A stretch of DNA of 45,968 nt, taken from assembly GCA_964524965.1 (NCBI GenBank), contig CAZGDY010000004.1:1-45968 (forward strand), read 5' to 3'. Source of the DNA: Kmv34 sp964524965. GTDB taxonomy: Bacteria; Aerophobota; Aerophobia; Aerophobales; B3-G15. The notes below the pieces were generated by a model. That model did not search any database. It had not been told where the DNA came from and saw only the letters and a program-made list of their open reading frames with translations. Position 1 is the first letter of the stretch. Each line of letters opens with the position of its first letter. Made by a program: the position numbers and the translations under genes. This document shows, piece by piece, positions 1-8,369 of this stretch.

Positions 1-65
1 CTAATATTTCTTTTCACCAAATAAAGCTTAGAGATTTTCGGAGAGGTTTTTTTCTAAAAAAATTC

Positions 66-93
66 TTGACATTAGATAAATCTTCTGTATTTT
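66..93 (+). promoter_or_regulatory. Candidate sigma-70 promoter for the exported protein gene
   Basis: A perfect TTGACA -35 (66-71) is followed after 16 bases by TATTTT (88-93). It lies about 90 bases before the TTG start at 181. The same TTGACA plus 16-17 base layout recurs at the other promoters called here. The -10 is weak, so this is a candidate only. Confidence 0.45.
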
Positions 94-180
94 TAAGTTA
101 GAAATACAAAGATTAGATGAAACGAGCACCCAGAAACTCACCAAAGTTTGGCTACATAAATCTGGAAAGGAGGAAAAAAA

Positions 181-642
181 TTGAAAAAGGCAATTATAAT
201 TACTTTAGCTGCAGTTCTTCTGTCAGCAATTTTTGCTCTACCGTCCCTAGCGGAAGAAATCGAATGGAACGGTTATGAATGGGAAAAATTGAGCGAAGAT
301 AGTAAATTGTATTACATTATTGGCTACGCTGATGGAATAACCAGAATTTTAGCCCCCATTGATTATTTATTATCTGTTGAGGACGAGCGTTTTGGAGAAC
401 AGGAGAAACGAGGAGTGGGGTTTGTTTACGATCTATACATAGATGATTTTCCTTGGGAATTCGTGTATAGTCAAATATCAGAAGGAGTTGATCATCTTTA
501 CAACTACTCTCAGAACAAGATAATTTTAATACCCGATGCAATACGAATTGTTTCTATGCAATTGCGGGGTGAGCCTGAAGAAGAAATTAATTTAGAAATA
601 AAAACCTTGATAAAAGACTTTGAAAAAGAGGTCCAAGAATAA
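181..642 (+). CDS. Small exported protein of unknown function
   Basis: The 153-residue product starts at TTG; the start is set by a strong AAAGGAGG ribosome site seven bases upstream. Residues 1-24 form a signal peptide: two lysines, a hydrophobic core and a likely cleavage after LPSLA, leaving an acidic mature protein of about 129 residues. There are no further membrane segments, cysteines or lipobox. The mature part begins with a W-x-x-L-S-x-x-x-K-x-x-Y pattern, then GYADG, and ends in a Glu-rich helix. This layout is reminiscent of small Rap1a/Tai-like periplasmic helical proteins, but that is a weak impression and not an assignment. It stands alone, convergent with the nucleotidyltransferase gene downstream. 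Confidence 0.75.
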   Translation: MKKAIIITLAAVLLSAIFALPSLAEEIEWNGYEWEKLSEDSKLYYIIGYADGITRILAPIDYLLSVEDERFGEQEKRGVGFVYDLYIDDFPWEFVYSQISEGVDHLYNYSQNKIILIPDAIRIVSMQLRGEPEEEINLEIKTLIKDFEKEVQE

Positions 643-692
643 AATAAACAAGTTATTAGGAAAAGTGAGCAATATATCGAATTATTCCCACT

Positions 693-1706
693 TCACTTCT
701 TTGTCCTCTTTATTCCCTTTTTTAAGTGTTTAGCGGCATCCTCCGGTGGGACGTGATTTATATAAATCCCTGTTCCCCATTCAAATCCAGCAATTCTAGT
801 AAAACGAGGGATAATTTCAATATGCCAGTGATAATACTTTAAATTTGACTTAGAAAAAGGAGAGGTCTGAATAATATAATTGTAAGAGATGCCTGGTAAA
901 ATTTTATTAAGAGCGTTAATACATTTTTTAAACATTATAGCAAGACTTTTGACTATACTCTCATCAATCTTCCTAAAGTCAGAGCAATGTGCTTTAGGTA
1001 AAATACACATCTCGTAGGGAAACCGCGAAGCAAAAGGACAAAAACTTAATAAATTCTCATCATCCCACAAAACTCTCTTCTTTAAATTTATTTCCTCACT
1101 TATAATCTCGCAAAAAATACATTTTTTCTCAGAATCAAAATATTTTTTGGAACTTTGTAGCTTCTCTTTTATATCTTTGGGAATCAGAGGGGTAGCAATC
1201 ACTTGGGAATGAGAATGACTAAAAGAAGCTCCTGCTTTTTGACCTTTGTTCTTAAAAATAAGTACATACTCAAAACGAGGGTCTTTCATAAGAGCTATCA
1301 AGCGGCGGCGATAAATCCAGATTATTTTTTCTATTTCTTTTGGTTCAAAAGAAAATAGATCCTTTACATGGTGAGGAGTTTCAATGATTACCTCATGGGC
1401 ACCAACTCCATTCATCATCTCGTATATTCCCTTTTTTTGCCTGTTTAACTGGCCTTTACTTGATAAGGCAGGGAACTTATTAGGCACTACTCTTATCCAC
1501 CAACCAGGAGTGTCAGGCGCTGTTTTCTCTTGGCGATAAGAAAAAACCTCAGGAGGAGTAGTACCTTCATTTCCTTCGCAAAAAGGACATTTTTCCTCAT
1601 TTTCATTGCGCTTTTCTTCAAGGAAAAAACTTAGAGGCCTTTTGCCCCGCTTGCAAGATATAATTACCCAATTTCCAGTTAAGGGATTTTTTCTTAGTTC
1701 AGCCAT
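693..1706 (-). CDS. GalT-family nucleotidyltransferase (galactose-1-phosphate uridylyltransferase or ADP-glucose phosphorylase type)
   Basis: Histidine-triad superfamily enzyme of 337 residues, usual length for bacterial/archaeal GalT. A zinc-type CPFC pair lies at residues 40-43 and a second CIFC pair is near 197-200. The active-site motif is HSHSQ (164-168), with the predicted nucleophile His166, followed by a C-terminal HWHIEIIPR and a GFEWGTG segment. GalT transfers UMP between glucose-1-P and galactose-1-P. The HSHSQ form and the C-terminal GTG-YIN-PPE segment also resemble the plant-type ADP-glucose phosphorylase (Arabidopsis At5g18200), so the true substrate is open. It is divergent from the glycosyltransferase gene to its right; the two may serve a common sugar or compatible-solute pathway (inference). 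A short AAGG lies before the ATG. Confidence 0.8.
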   Translation of the reverse strand: MAELRKNPLTGNWVIISCKRGKRPLSFFLEEKRNENEEKCPFCEGNEGTTPPEVFSYRQEKTAPDTPGWWIRVVPNKFPALSSKGQLNRQKKGIYEMMNGVGAHEVIIETPHHVKDLFSFEPKEIEKIIWIYRRRLIALMKDPRFEYVLIFKNKGQKAGASFSHSHSQVIATPLIPKDIKEKLQSSKKYFDSEKKCIFCEIISEEINLKKRVLWDDENLLSFCPFASRFPYEMCILPKAHCSDFRKIDESIVKSLAIMFKKCINALNKILPGISYNYIIQTSPFSKSNLKYYHWHIEIIPRFTRIAGFEWGTGIYINHVPPEDAAKHLKKGIKRTKK

Positions 1707-1929
1707 TTCAAACCTTTTTACTATTCACTAAATTATTATTTAAAAAAAATTTTCTTCATTCGGTATTTTATCCCTCGCAGGTCTTCAGTTGCCAATTATA
1801 TCAAGAATTTTAATTTGTTCAAATCAGACAAAAAATTAGAAGATTTTTAAAACGAAGTAGTAATCTTTCTTGCAATTAAAAGGAAAATTTTATAGAATTA
1901 TAGCTAATTTACAAAATTCGGAGAAAAAA

Positions 1930-3153
1930 ATGAATTTTCCCTTTCTGAAAGAAAATTTAAAACAAAAACTGGAGCAAATTAAAGAAGCTGACATTATAGT
2001 AGGTATCCCCAGCTATCACAACCAAGATACTATCAAAAATGTCATAGACCAAATAAGTAATGGCCTTGAGCAATTTTATCCTGATTTAAAAAGTATGGTA
2101 ATTGTTTCCGATGGTGGCTCTACTGATGGCACTCAGGAAAAGGCCGAAAAGGTAAATACGGGAAAAGTAAAAAAAATAATCACTACTTACCAAGGACTCC
2201 CCGGTAAAGGTAGTGCCTTGCGAACGGTATTTGCCGCCAGTTGCGCCCTTAAAGTTAAAGTAGGGCTGTGCCTGGACGCTGACCTTCGCTCTATTAAACC
2301 AGACTGGATTAAAAAATTAGCTAATCCTATCTTAGAAAATAAATGTGATTTTATCGCTCCTCTTTATCTTCGCCATAAATATGATGCTACCATTACTAAT
2401 GATATAGCTTATCCTCTAACCAGAGCTTTGTACGGAATACGAGTTCGCCAACCTATTGGAGGGGATTTTGCTTTTTCCCAAAAACTGGCCTCTGAATATT
2501 TAGAACAGGACGTATGGAAAAGCGATGTAGCAAGGTTTGGTGTAGATATATTCATGAGTACCATCGCCATATGCCATGGCTATAAAATTGGGCAATCTCC
2601 CTTGGGGATTAAATCTCACAACCCCAAAGACCCCATTACCTTAATTCCTATGTTTCGTCAGGTTGTTGGGACAATGTTTGATTTATCAGAAAAGTACCAT
2701 AACAGATGGCAAAAGATACAAGGAAGTGTAAATCCCCGGATAACAGGAAAGGTTGAGTTTTTTGAACCAGAAAAAATCACTTTTTCTTTAGAAAAACTAA
2801 AAATAAATTTTAGGAAAGGGTGGGAAAAATTTTCCTTCCTTTGGGAAAAAATGCTGGAAAAACCTAATTTTAAATATCTTAATCGAGTAAAAGAAGAAAA
2901 AGACCTTTTGTACGCTTCTTCCTGGGCTAAAATAGTTTACGATTACCTTTTAGCTTATCACAAAAATAATAATAAGGTAGAGAAATCTGAGCTTTTGAAA
3001 AGTCTTGTTCCTATCTACCAGATAAGGATAGCCTCGTTTATCGAAGAAACTGAGGCCGTAAACAGTGAAAAAGCTGAAAGAATAATTGAAAACCAGGCTT
3101 TAGCTTTTGAAGATTGTAAGCCTTATCTGGTAGAAAGATGGAACAAAAAGTAA
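1930..3153 (+). CDS. Glycosyltransferase, glucosyl-3-phosphoglycerate synthase-like (GT-A fold)
   Basis: The frame is open from a TTG at 1870, but the ATG at 1930 has a GGAG six bases upstream while the TTG has none, so the start chosen gives 407 residues. It is a GT-A nucleotide-sugar transferase: PSYHNQD near residue 27, DGGSTDGT at 61-68, GKGSALR at 92-98 and the metal-binding DAD at 116-118. The later block YPLTRALYGIRVRQPIGGDF is typical of GT81 glucosyl-3-phosphoglycerate and related mannosylglycerate synthases, which make the precursor of the compatible solutes glucosylglycerate/mannosylglycerate. Length fits. No phosphatase partner is adjacent, so the acceptor is inferred. It ends 15 bases from the convergent flavoenzyme gene. 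Confidence 0.75.
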   Translation: MNFPFLKENLKQKLEQIKEADIIVGIPSYHNQDTIKNVIDQISNGLEQFYPDLKSMVIVSDGGSTDGTQEKAEKVNTGKVKKIITTYQGLPGKGSALRTVFAASCALKVKVGLCLDADLRSIKPDWIKKLANPILENKCDFIAPLYLRHKYDATITNDIAYPLTRALYGIRVRQPIGGDFAFSQKLASEYLEQDVWKSDVARFGVDIFMSTIAICHGYKIGQSPLGIKSHNPKDPITLIPMFRQVVGTMFDLSEKYHNRWQKIQGSVNPRITGKVEFFEPEKITFSLEKLKINFRKGWEKFSFLWEKMLEKPNFKYLNRVKEEKDLLYASSWAKIVYDYLLAYHKNNNKVEKSELLKSLVPIYQIRIASFIEETEAVNSEKAERIIENQALAFEDCKPYLVERWNKK

Positions 3154-3168
3154 AAATTAAGCTTATCT

Positions 3169-5103
3169 TTAAATATTATAGGCCACCTCAAAACCTTCCT
3201 CAATAGCTTCGGTAATCTTTCGCGGTTTTTTAGCATCACCTATAAGATAGCAACAGCTTAGCTTTTCTTTTAAATCATCAGCTAAATTGCTGTTGGGTTT
3301 TGCACCAAGTGCTAATACCACGTTATCTATTTCTTTTAAAACTATTTTTTCCCATCCTCTTTCTACTACAACTCCTTCTGGGGTTATCTTAGTAACTTTA
3401 GTATTAGCCCATATTTTAACTTTACTATCAGAGGTTAACTTTTTTATAAGCATCATTTTGGTTAAAGGCTCCATATCTAAAGCTATATCCTCCAACATCT
3501 CAATAATAACCACCTTTTTACCCTTCTCTCTTAAAAAATCTGTGGTGGAAACTCCAACAGACCCTCCCCCTAATACAACTATCTTCTCACCCAGGGTACA
3601 CTTTCCCTTAATTGCATCCCAAGCGGTAACTACCTGGGAAGAATCAATTCCTGGTATATCAGGAAATGAAGGAGTAGCACCAGTAGCAAAAATAACAACT
3701 TCCGGGCTCATATCTGCAATTTCCTTAGCACTAAGGGAATGATTTAAAACTAAATTAATCCCTAACTTCGGTATTTGATGTTCATAATATAAAATAGCTT
3801 CTTTAAATTCTTCTCTTTCTGGAGTAAGAGAGATAAGGTTAACTTGTCCTCCTATTTTCTCTTCTTTTTCATATAAATCCACTCTATGGCCTTTTAATGC
3901 AGCAACTCTGGCTGCCTCCAACCCAGCAGGGCCTGCTCCTACCACCAATACCTTTTTAGCCTTATCCACTCTGCTCATGGGAAATTCTCTTTCTCTACCT
4001 GTCCTAATATTTAACGTGCAGCCAACCACACCACCAGCCAATAATTCACCTACACACTTCTGATTACAGGCAATACAAACCCTTATGTCATCAATTTTTC
4101 CCTTTAGAGCTTTATTAGGCAATTTTGCATCAGCAAGATAAGCTCTCCCCATACCTACAAAATCAGCTTTACCTTTCTCAATAACTTCTTCAGCTAACTC
4201 TGGACGATTAATTCTTCCTGTGGTAATTACCGGAACATTAACCACTTTCTTTACACCTTCGGCCAAATGCACAGTGCATCCTCTGGACATCGCCATTGGT
4301 TCAATCGCACAATACACTGATTCATACACTCCTTGGGTTATATGAAAGGCATCTGTTCCTGCCTCTTCAAGTCTTTGAGCTATTTTCTTGGTGACTTCTA
4401 AGGTAAGTCCTCCTTCCACAAACTCATCACCATTTAACTTATAAATAACGGGGAAGGGGGTCCCTACTTTTTCTTTTATTTTTTGCAAAACCTCAAGAGC
4501 AAACCTCAACCTTCCTTCAAAATCTTTACCGTACTCATCTTCTCTTTTGTTGCTGTAAGGAGAAAGAAATTCATTGATAATATAGCCATGAGTACCATGA
4601 ATTTCTACGGCATCAAATCCTGCCTCTTTTGCTCTACGAGCTCCCTCACCAAATGCTTCAATGAGTTCCTGGATTTGTTCGATGGTAGCCTCCTTAGGTA
4701 CTTCCCCTCCTGGAGTTGGAATAGGTGAGGGGGCAAGAGGTGCACATCCTATAACCGGGGAAGAAGTTTGTCTTCCCGCGTGGTATAACTGCATAGCAAT
4801 TTTAGCTCCCCCCTCGTGAACCACTTTGGTTAACTCTTTTAGCCCTGAGATTAAATTATCCTTATCTATACCCAGATTATTAGCAAATCCTTTGCCCCGG
4901 GGATGAACATAAGCACACTCTGTAATAATTAAGCCGACCCCACCCTTAGCTCTTTCCCCAAGATAATCCTTGTATTGCTCAGTTACAGCACCATCTTCGG
5001 TGGCATAATTGACAACCATCGAGGTCATAACGGTTCTATTTTTTAGCTCTAAAGAACCAATTTTCCCACGGTTAAAAAGTACCTTGTAATTAGGTTTTTC
5101 CAT
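3169..5103 (-). CDS. NADH:flavin oxidoreductase of the 2,4-dienoyl-CoA reductase/enoate reductase family
   Basis: The 644-residue protein has the full family architecture. An old-yellow-enzyme FMN barrel spans about residues 1-340 (catalytic-site HGTHGYIINEFLSP at 169-182). A [4Fe-4S] site follows as C343-x2-C346-x3-C350-x11-C362. An FAD domain starts at VLVVGAGPAG (385-394), and an NAD(P) domain inside it at VVLGGGSVG. Relatives (FadH, clostridial enoate reductase, BaiCD) reduce C=C bonds of enoyl or dienoyl acids or their CoA esters using NAD(P)H. Which substrate applies here is unknown; the acyl-CoA genes next door favour a CoA ester. It is separated from the upstream operon by 214 bases holding a 27-bp inverted repeat, so it probably has its own transcript. 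Confidence 0.87.
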   Translation of the reverse strand: MEKPNYKVLFNRGKIGSLELKNRTVMTSMVVNYATEDGAVTEQYKDYLGERAKGGVGLIITECAYVHPRGKGFANNLGIDKDNLISGLKELTKVVHEGGAKIAMQLYHAGRQTSSPVIGCAPLAPSPIPTPGGEVPKEATIEQIQELIEAFGEGARRAKEAGFDAVEIHGTHGYIINEFLSPYSNKREDEYGKDFEGRLRFALEVLQKIKEKVGTPFPVIYKLNGDEFVEGGLTLEVTKKIAQRLEEAGTDAFHITQGVYESVYCAIEPMAMSRGCTVHLAEGVKKVVNVPVITTGRINRPELAEEVIEKGKADFVGMGRAYLADAKLPNKALKGKIDDIRVCIACNQKCVGELLAGGVVGCTLNIRTGREREFPMSRVDKAKKVLVVGAGPAGLEAARVAALKGHRVDLYEKEEKIGGQVNLISLTPEREEFKEAILYYEHQIPKLGINLVLNHSLSAKEIADMSPEVVIFATGATPSFPDIPGIDSSQVVTAWDAIKGKCTLGEKIVVLGGGSVGVSTTDFLREKGKKVVIIEMLEDIALDMEPLTKMMLIKKLTSDSKVKIWANTKVTKITPEGVVVERGWEKIVLKEIDNVVLALGAKPNSNLADDLKEKLSCCYLIGDAKKPRKITEAIEEGFEVAYNI

Positions 5104-5194
5104 TTAAACACCTCTTTTTTTAATTTTACGTCACTCTTACTTTAAAGACTTTTACTTCAAGTCAAGCTAACAATTAGTCTTAATCATTCTTTCT

Positions 5195-5221
5195 ATCAAT
5201 AAAAATCTTATTTTTATTGAT
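5195..5221. repeat. Perfect 27-bp inverted repeat upstream of the enoate-reductase-like gene
   Basis: Two 12-base arms (ATCAATAAAAAT and its reverse complement) surround three bases. It is entirely A/T except for three G/C positions and lies 92 bases before the minus-strand start at 5103, just upstream of a weak TTGACT (5160-5165). It lacks a GC stem and U-tract, so an operator or simple hairpin is likelier than a terminator. Confidence 0.55.
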
Positions 5222-5317
5222 GTTTTCCCTCAATTATTCCTAAAACTTTTTCCATTTTTAAATTACCTTTTTTATTTATCTATTTTGACTTAGAAAACTT
5301 TTTACTTTTCCCAATAA

Positions 5318-6352
5318 TCACTTTTTCTCAACTGGGGGAGATGTTGGAGAATCAGATATAATTTTTAAAATACTTACTAATTTATCATTCCGCCAACTAC
5401 ACAGCTCCTCTAAGCTCCTGGTACCTGCTTCCTCCTTCACTCCCTCCACTAACTTCTTGGCTGCTAAGGGAGGAAAGGATGTCCAGTTACTCATAGAGCT
5501 CCACCAGGTCTCAAAAGCTGGCCCTAAATGTTTTATAAACCATTCAATTCCACCTCTTCCGCCTCCCAAATGATAACTAAGATGAGGTCCCATTAAAGCC
5601 CAACGAAGACCTGGCCCTTTGCATATCGCAAGATCAACATCCTCCACCGAAGCAACTCCTTTATCCACCAAATCTATTGCTTCTCGCCACAAAGCCGCAC
5701 AAAGCCGGTTAACTATGTGGCCAGGTACTTCTTTTTTAATTTTTAAGGGAGTCTTCCCCAGCATTAAATAAAACTGATAAGCTCTTTTTATAACCTCCAG
5801 AGAGGTTTTTTCGCCGGGAACTAGTTCCACTAAAGGCATCAGGTGAGGAGGATTAAAAGGATGAGCAATTAAACATCTTTGAGGTCTTTTAGTAGCTTTT
5901 TGAATCTCGCTCATTGAAAGACCTGATGAACTACTAGCCAGAATGATTTCCTCTGGGCAAATAGAATCCATTTGAGCAAAAACTTTCTTTTTAATCTCAT
6001 AATTTTCAATTACTGATTCCTGGACATAATCAACACCTTCCAGCGCTCCAGATAAATCTACCACCGGAAAAACCCTATTTAAAATATCCTTCAGGTTCGC
6101 TTTTAATAGTTTGTTTTTTATTAAAAATTTTAAGTTATCAGTTATATCTTCAAGTGCTTGTTTTAAATATTCCTCTTTTATATCCTGGAGGGTAACCTCA
6201 AAACCTTTCATTGCAAAAAGAGTTGCCCAACTGGCACCTATTACCCCGGTACCAATTACTGCAACTTTATTAACTTTTTTAGCAAGCAGCTCATTTTTGT
6301 TCTCAGAAAAAATTACCTGATTTTGTTTTTTTTTATCTTTTTTGAGTTTCAA
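5318..6352 (-). CDS. 3-hydroxyacyl-CoA dehydrogenase, lambda-crystallin/carnitine-dehydrogenase-like type
   Basis: NAD-dependent 3-hydroxyacyl-CoA dehydrogenase fold, 344 residues. The Rossmann motif GTGVIG is at 34-39, the SSSSGL loop near 140-145, the catalytic His in HPFNPP (His164) and the partner Glu in VELVPG (Glu176). The C-terminal part (GLRWALMGP, then an aromatic-rich tail with WW and W) resembles L-carnitine dehydrogenase and lambda-crystallin/gulonate dehydrogenase more than classical 3-hydroxybutyryl-CoA dehydrogenase, so it may act on a polar hydroxyacid rather than a CoA ester. The start is TTG, preceded by TAAGGAGG. It overlaps the stop of the SDR gene by four bases (TTGA), which implies translational coupling. 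It is last in the CoA-transferase/thiolase operon. Confidence 0.8.
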   Translation of the reverse strand: MKLKKDKKKQNQVIFSENKNELLAKKVNKVAVIGTGVIGASWATLFAMKGFEVTLQDIKEEYLKQALEDITDNLKFLIKNKLLKANLKDILNRVFPVVDLSGALEGVDYVQESVIENYEIKKKVFAQMDSICPEEIILASSSSGLSMSEIQKATKRPQRCLIAHPFNPPHLMPLVELVPGEKTSLEVIKRAYQFYLMLGKTPLKIKKEVPGHIVNRLCAALWREAIDLVDKGVASVEDVDLAICKGPGLRWALMGPHLSYHLGGGRGGIEWFIKHLGPAFETWWSSMSNWTSFPPLAAKKLVEGVKEEAGTRSLEELCSWRNDKLVSILKIISDSPTSPPVEKK

Positions 6353-7136
6353 AAGCGCACCTCCTTAACAAAATCTTCTACTAAATTGTCTAAACAATAC
6401 TCAGCCTTCCAGTCCCATTCTTCTTTTGCTTTAGTCTCATCCAATGCATTAGGTAAGCTATCAACAATCTCCTGCATTTTCTCATCAGGCTCAAACCGCA
6501 GCTTATTATCTCCTGTGTATTTTCTAACTGATTCTGCTATCTNNNNNNNNNNNNNNNNNNNNNNNNNNNNNNNNNNNNNNNNNNNNNNNNNNNNNNNNNN
6601 NNNNNNNNNNNNNNNNNNNNNNNNNNNNNNNNNNNNNNNNNNGCTCGAAAATTCACTCCAAATTTTCGATGATAATATTCTCCCAGTCTTTCACTAGCAA
6701 CCTTAGTGACCCCGTACATAGTAGTTGGTTTCTGTACAGTTTCATTGGGTACCGGATCAGATACCCCTTCTCCAAAAACTGCTATGGTACTGGCAAAAAT
6801 CACCATCTTTACCTCAAAAAGACGAGCTGCTTCTAATACATTGAAGGTTCCTAATAGGTTAGCTCTAAAGGCTGCAATAGGATACTCTTCAGCGCTGGCT
6901 GAAAGAAGAGCTCCTGAATGGTAAATAATTTCTACTTTGTCTTTTTTTACAACTGAAAGCAAATCAGACAAACAAGCAAGATCACCCCTTACTACATTAA
7001 TATCGCCTTTGATATTTTCAAGTAAACTCAAATTTGGCATTATATCAAATAAAGTAATTTTTTCTCCACTCTTATGGAGAAATCTGGCTAAATATGACCC
7101 AATAAAGCCTGTTCCTCCGGTTATTAAAACATTCAT
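6349..7136 (-). CDS. Extended SDR, L-threonine 3-dehydrogenase-like; interrupted by an assembly gap
   Basis: The N-terminal 164 residues and the C-terminal 65 residues are visible on either side of an N run (6543-6642). The N-terminus has the NAD motif GGTGFIG (7-13), the GALLSASAEE segment and the catalytic YGVTK. The C-terminus reads IVDSLPNALDETKAKEEW and stops at TGA 6351-6349. Both halves match the pattern of the epimerase-like threonine 3-dehydrogenases, which oxidise L-threonine to 2-amino-3-ketobutyrate; another 3-hydroxy acid is possible. About 80-90 residues should be missing, judging by the usual length of about 310-320. It is probably intact in the genome: the two halves share an operon position and no stop is seen. 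It overlaps the next gene by four bases. Confidence 0.7.
6543..6642. other. Scaffold gap of 100 N inside the SDR gene
   Basis: Exactly 100 N, a placeholder length. The flanks share no repeated sequence, unlike the gap at 37293, so sequence is really missing. Known SDR coding bases total 688, so for one open frame the true gap must leave remainder 2 on division by 3; about 230-270 bases is expected from family length. Confidence 0.95.
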
Positions 7137-7159
7137 AAATTCCCTCCTTTAAAGAGTTT

Positions 7160-8347
7160 TCACTCTCTCTCAACTATTAAAGCCATCCCCATACCTCCAC
7201 CCACGCAAAGAGAAACAAGACCAAGAGAAAAATCCCTTCTTTGCATCTCATATAAAATCTTTACTATCAGAATTGCTCCTGTGGCTCCAACGGGATGTCC
7301 CAAAGCAATAGCCCCTCCATTCACATTGAGCTTTTCCTCGGGGATAGGAAGTTCTCTTAAAATTCCCAAACACTGGGCAGCAAAAGCCTCATTAACCTCA
7401 AATAAGTCAATATCATCTAATCTTAAACCTGCTCTTTTAAGAACTTTATTAATAGCTGGCAGCGGGGCCATCCCCATAAAGGCAGGCTCTACTCCTACCA
7501 AAGCATAAGATTTAATACTACCATAAATTGCTAAATTCAAATCTTTAGCTTTTTTCTCAGTTGTAACTATCATTGCAGCAGCTCCGTCGTTTATGCCCGA
7601 AGAGTTTCCAGCTGTTACCGTTCCATCTCGTTTAAACGCTGGAGGAAGTTTGGATAGTTTTTCTAAAGAGGTATCAAATCGAACCTGCTCGTCAATATCA
7701 AACAATACAGGGTTACCTTTTCCTTTAAAAACCTTTATAGGAAGAATCTGATCCGAAAAATAACCTGCTTTAATAGCATCTTTAGCCTTTAAGTGACTTT
7801 TAAGAGAAAACTCATCCTGTTCTTTTCTTGATAACTGGTACTTCTCGACTATATTCTCCGCCGTTAATCCCATGTGATAATCATTAAAAATATCCCATAA
7901 TCCATCATAAACCATGCCATCAATAAGATCATCTTTATAAAGAGCCATTCTATAACCATAACGAGCTTTTTTCAAGTAATAAGGAGCCTGGTTCATATTT
8001 TCCATTCCCCCAGCAATTATGAGCTCCGCATCATTTGCTTTTATAGCTTGAGCAGCACAGATAATTGCCTGTAAACCTGAAGAGCATACCCGATTAACAG
8101 TTACACCGGGCACCTCGACGGGAAGTCCAGACCCAATAACGACCTGTCGAGCTGGATTCATACCCTGACCTGCCTGGAGGACATTTCCCAAAATGCAATC
8201 ATCTACAAGAGAAGAGTTCAATTCAGAGCGTTGTAAAATCTGCCTGACTAAAGCTGAGGCTAAACTGACCGCTGAAGTATTTTTAAGAGTTCCCCCAAAT
8301 TTGCCAATCGCTAACCTTAAAGGATGACAAAGAACTATTTTATCCAT
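7160..8347 (-). CDS. Acetyl-CoA C-acyltransferase (thiolase)
   Basis: A complete 395-residue thiolase with all three catalytic signatures: Cys88 in NRVCSSG, His351 in GHPVGATG and Cys381 in SLCVGGGMG. It cleaves or forms 3-ketoacyl-CoA with acetyl-CoA, in the cytoplasm. It lies 22 bases after the CoA-transferase beta subunit and 23 bases before the SDR gene, so the operon can activate a 3-keto acid to its CoA ester and cleave it to acetyl-CoA. Sequence alone does not separate a biosynthetic acetoacetyl-CoA thiolase from a degradative one; the neighbours favour degradation. Confidence 0.92.
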   Translation of the reverse strand: MDKIVLCHPLRLAIGKFGGTLKNTSAVSLASALVRQILQRSELNSSLVDDCILGNVLQAGQGMNPARQVVIGSGLPVEVPGVTVNRVCSSGLQAIICAAQAIKANDAELIIAGGMENMNQAPYYLKKARYGYRMALYKDDLIDGMVYDGLWDIFNDYHMGLTAENIVEKYQLSRKEQDEFSLKSHLKAKDAIKAGYFSDQILPIKVFKGKGNPVLFDIDEQVRFDTSLEKLSKLPPAFKRDGTVTAGNSSGINDGAAAMIVTTEKKAKDLNLAIYGSIKSYALVGVEPAFMGMAPLPAINKVLKRAGLRLDDIDLFEVNEAFAAQCLGILRELPIPEEKLNVNGGAIALGHPVGATGAILIVKILYEMQRRDFSLGLVSLCVGGGMGMALIVERE

Positions 8348-8369
8348 AGATTAATTTTACCCCCTTCTC

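Noticed and set aside
1870..1929. Upstream TTG start for the glycosyltransferase
   Set aside because: No ribosome site precedes the TTG, whereas the ATG at 1930 has GGAG at ideal spacing, and the family's conserved part begins after it.
3287..3742. Plus-strand frame of 151 codons opposite the enoate-reductase-like gene
   Set aside because: It is the antisense of a strongly conserved flavoprotein; composition and lack of signals mark it as a shadow.
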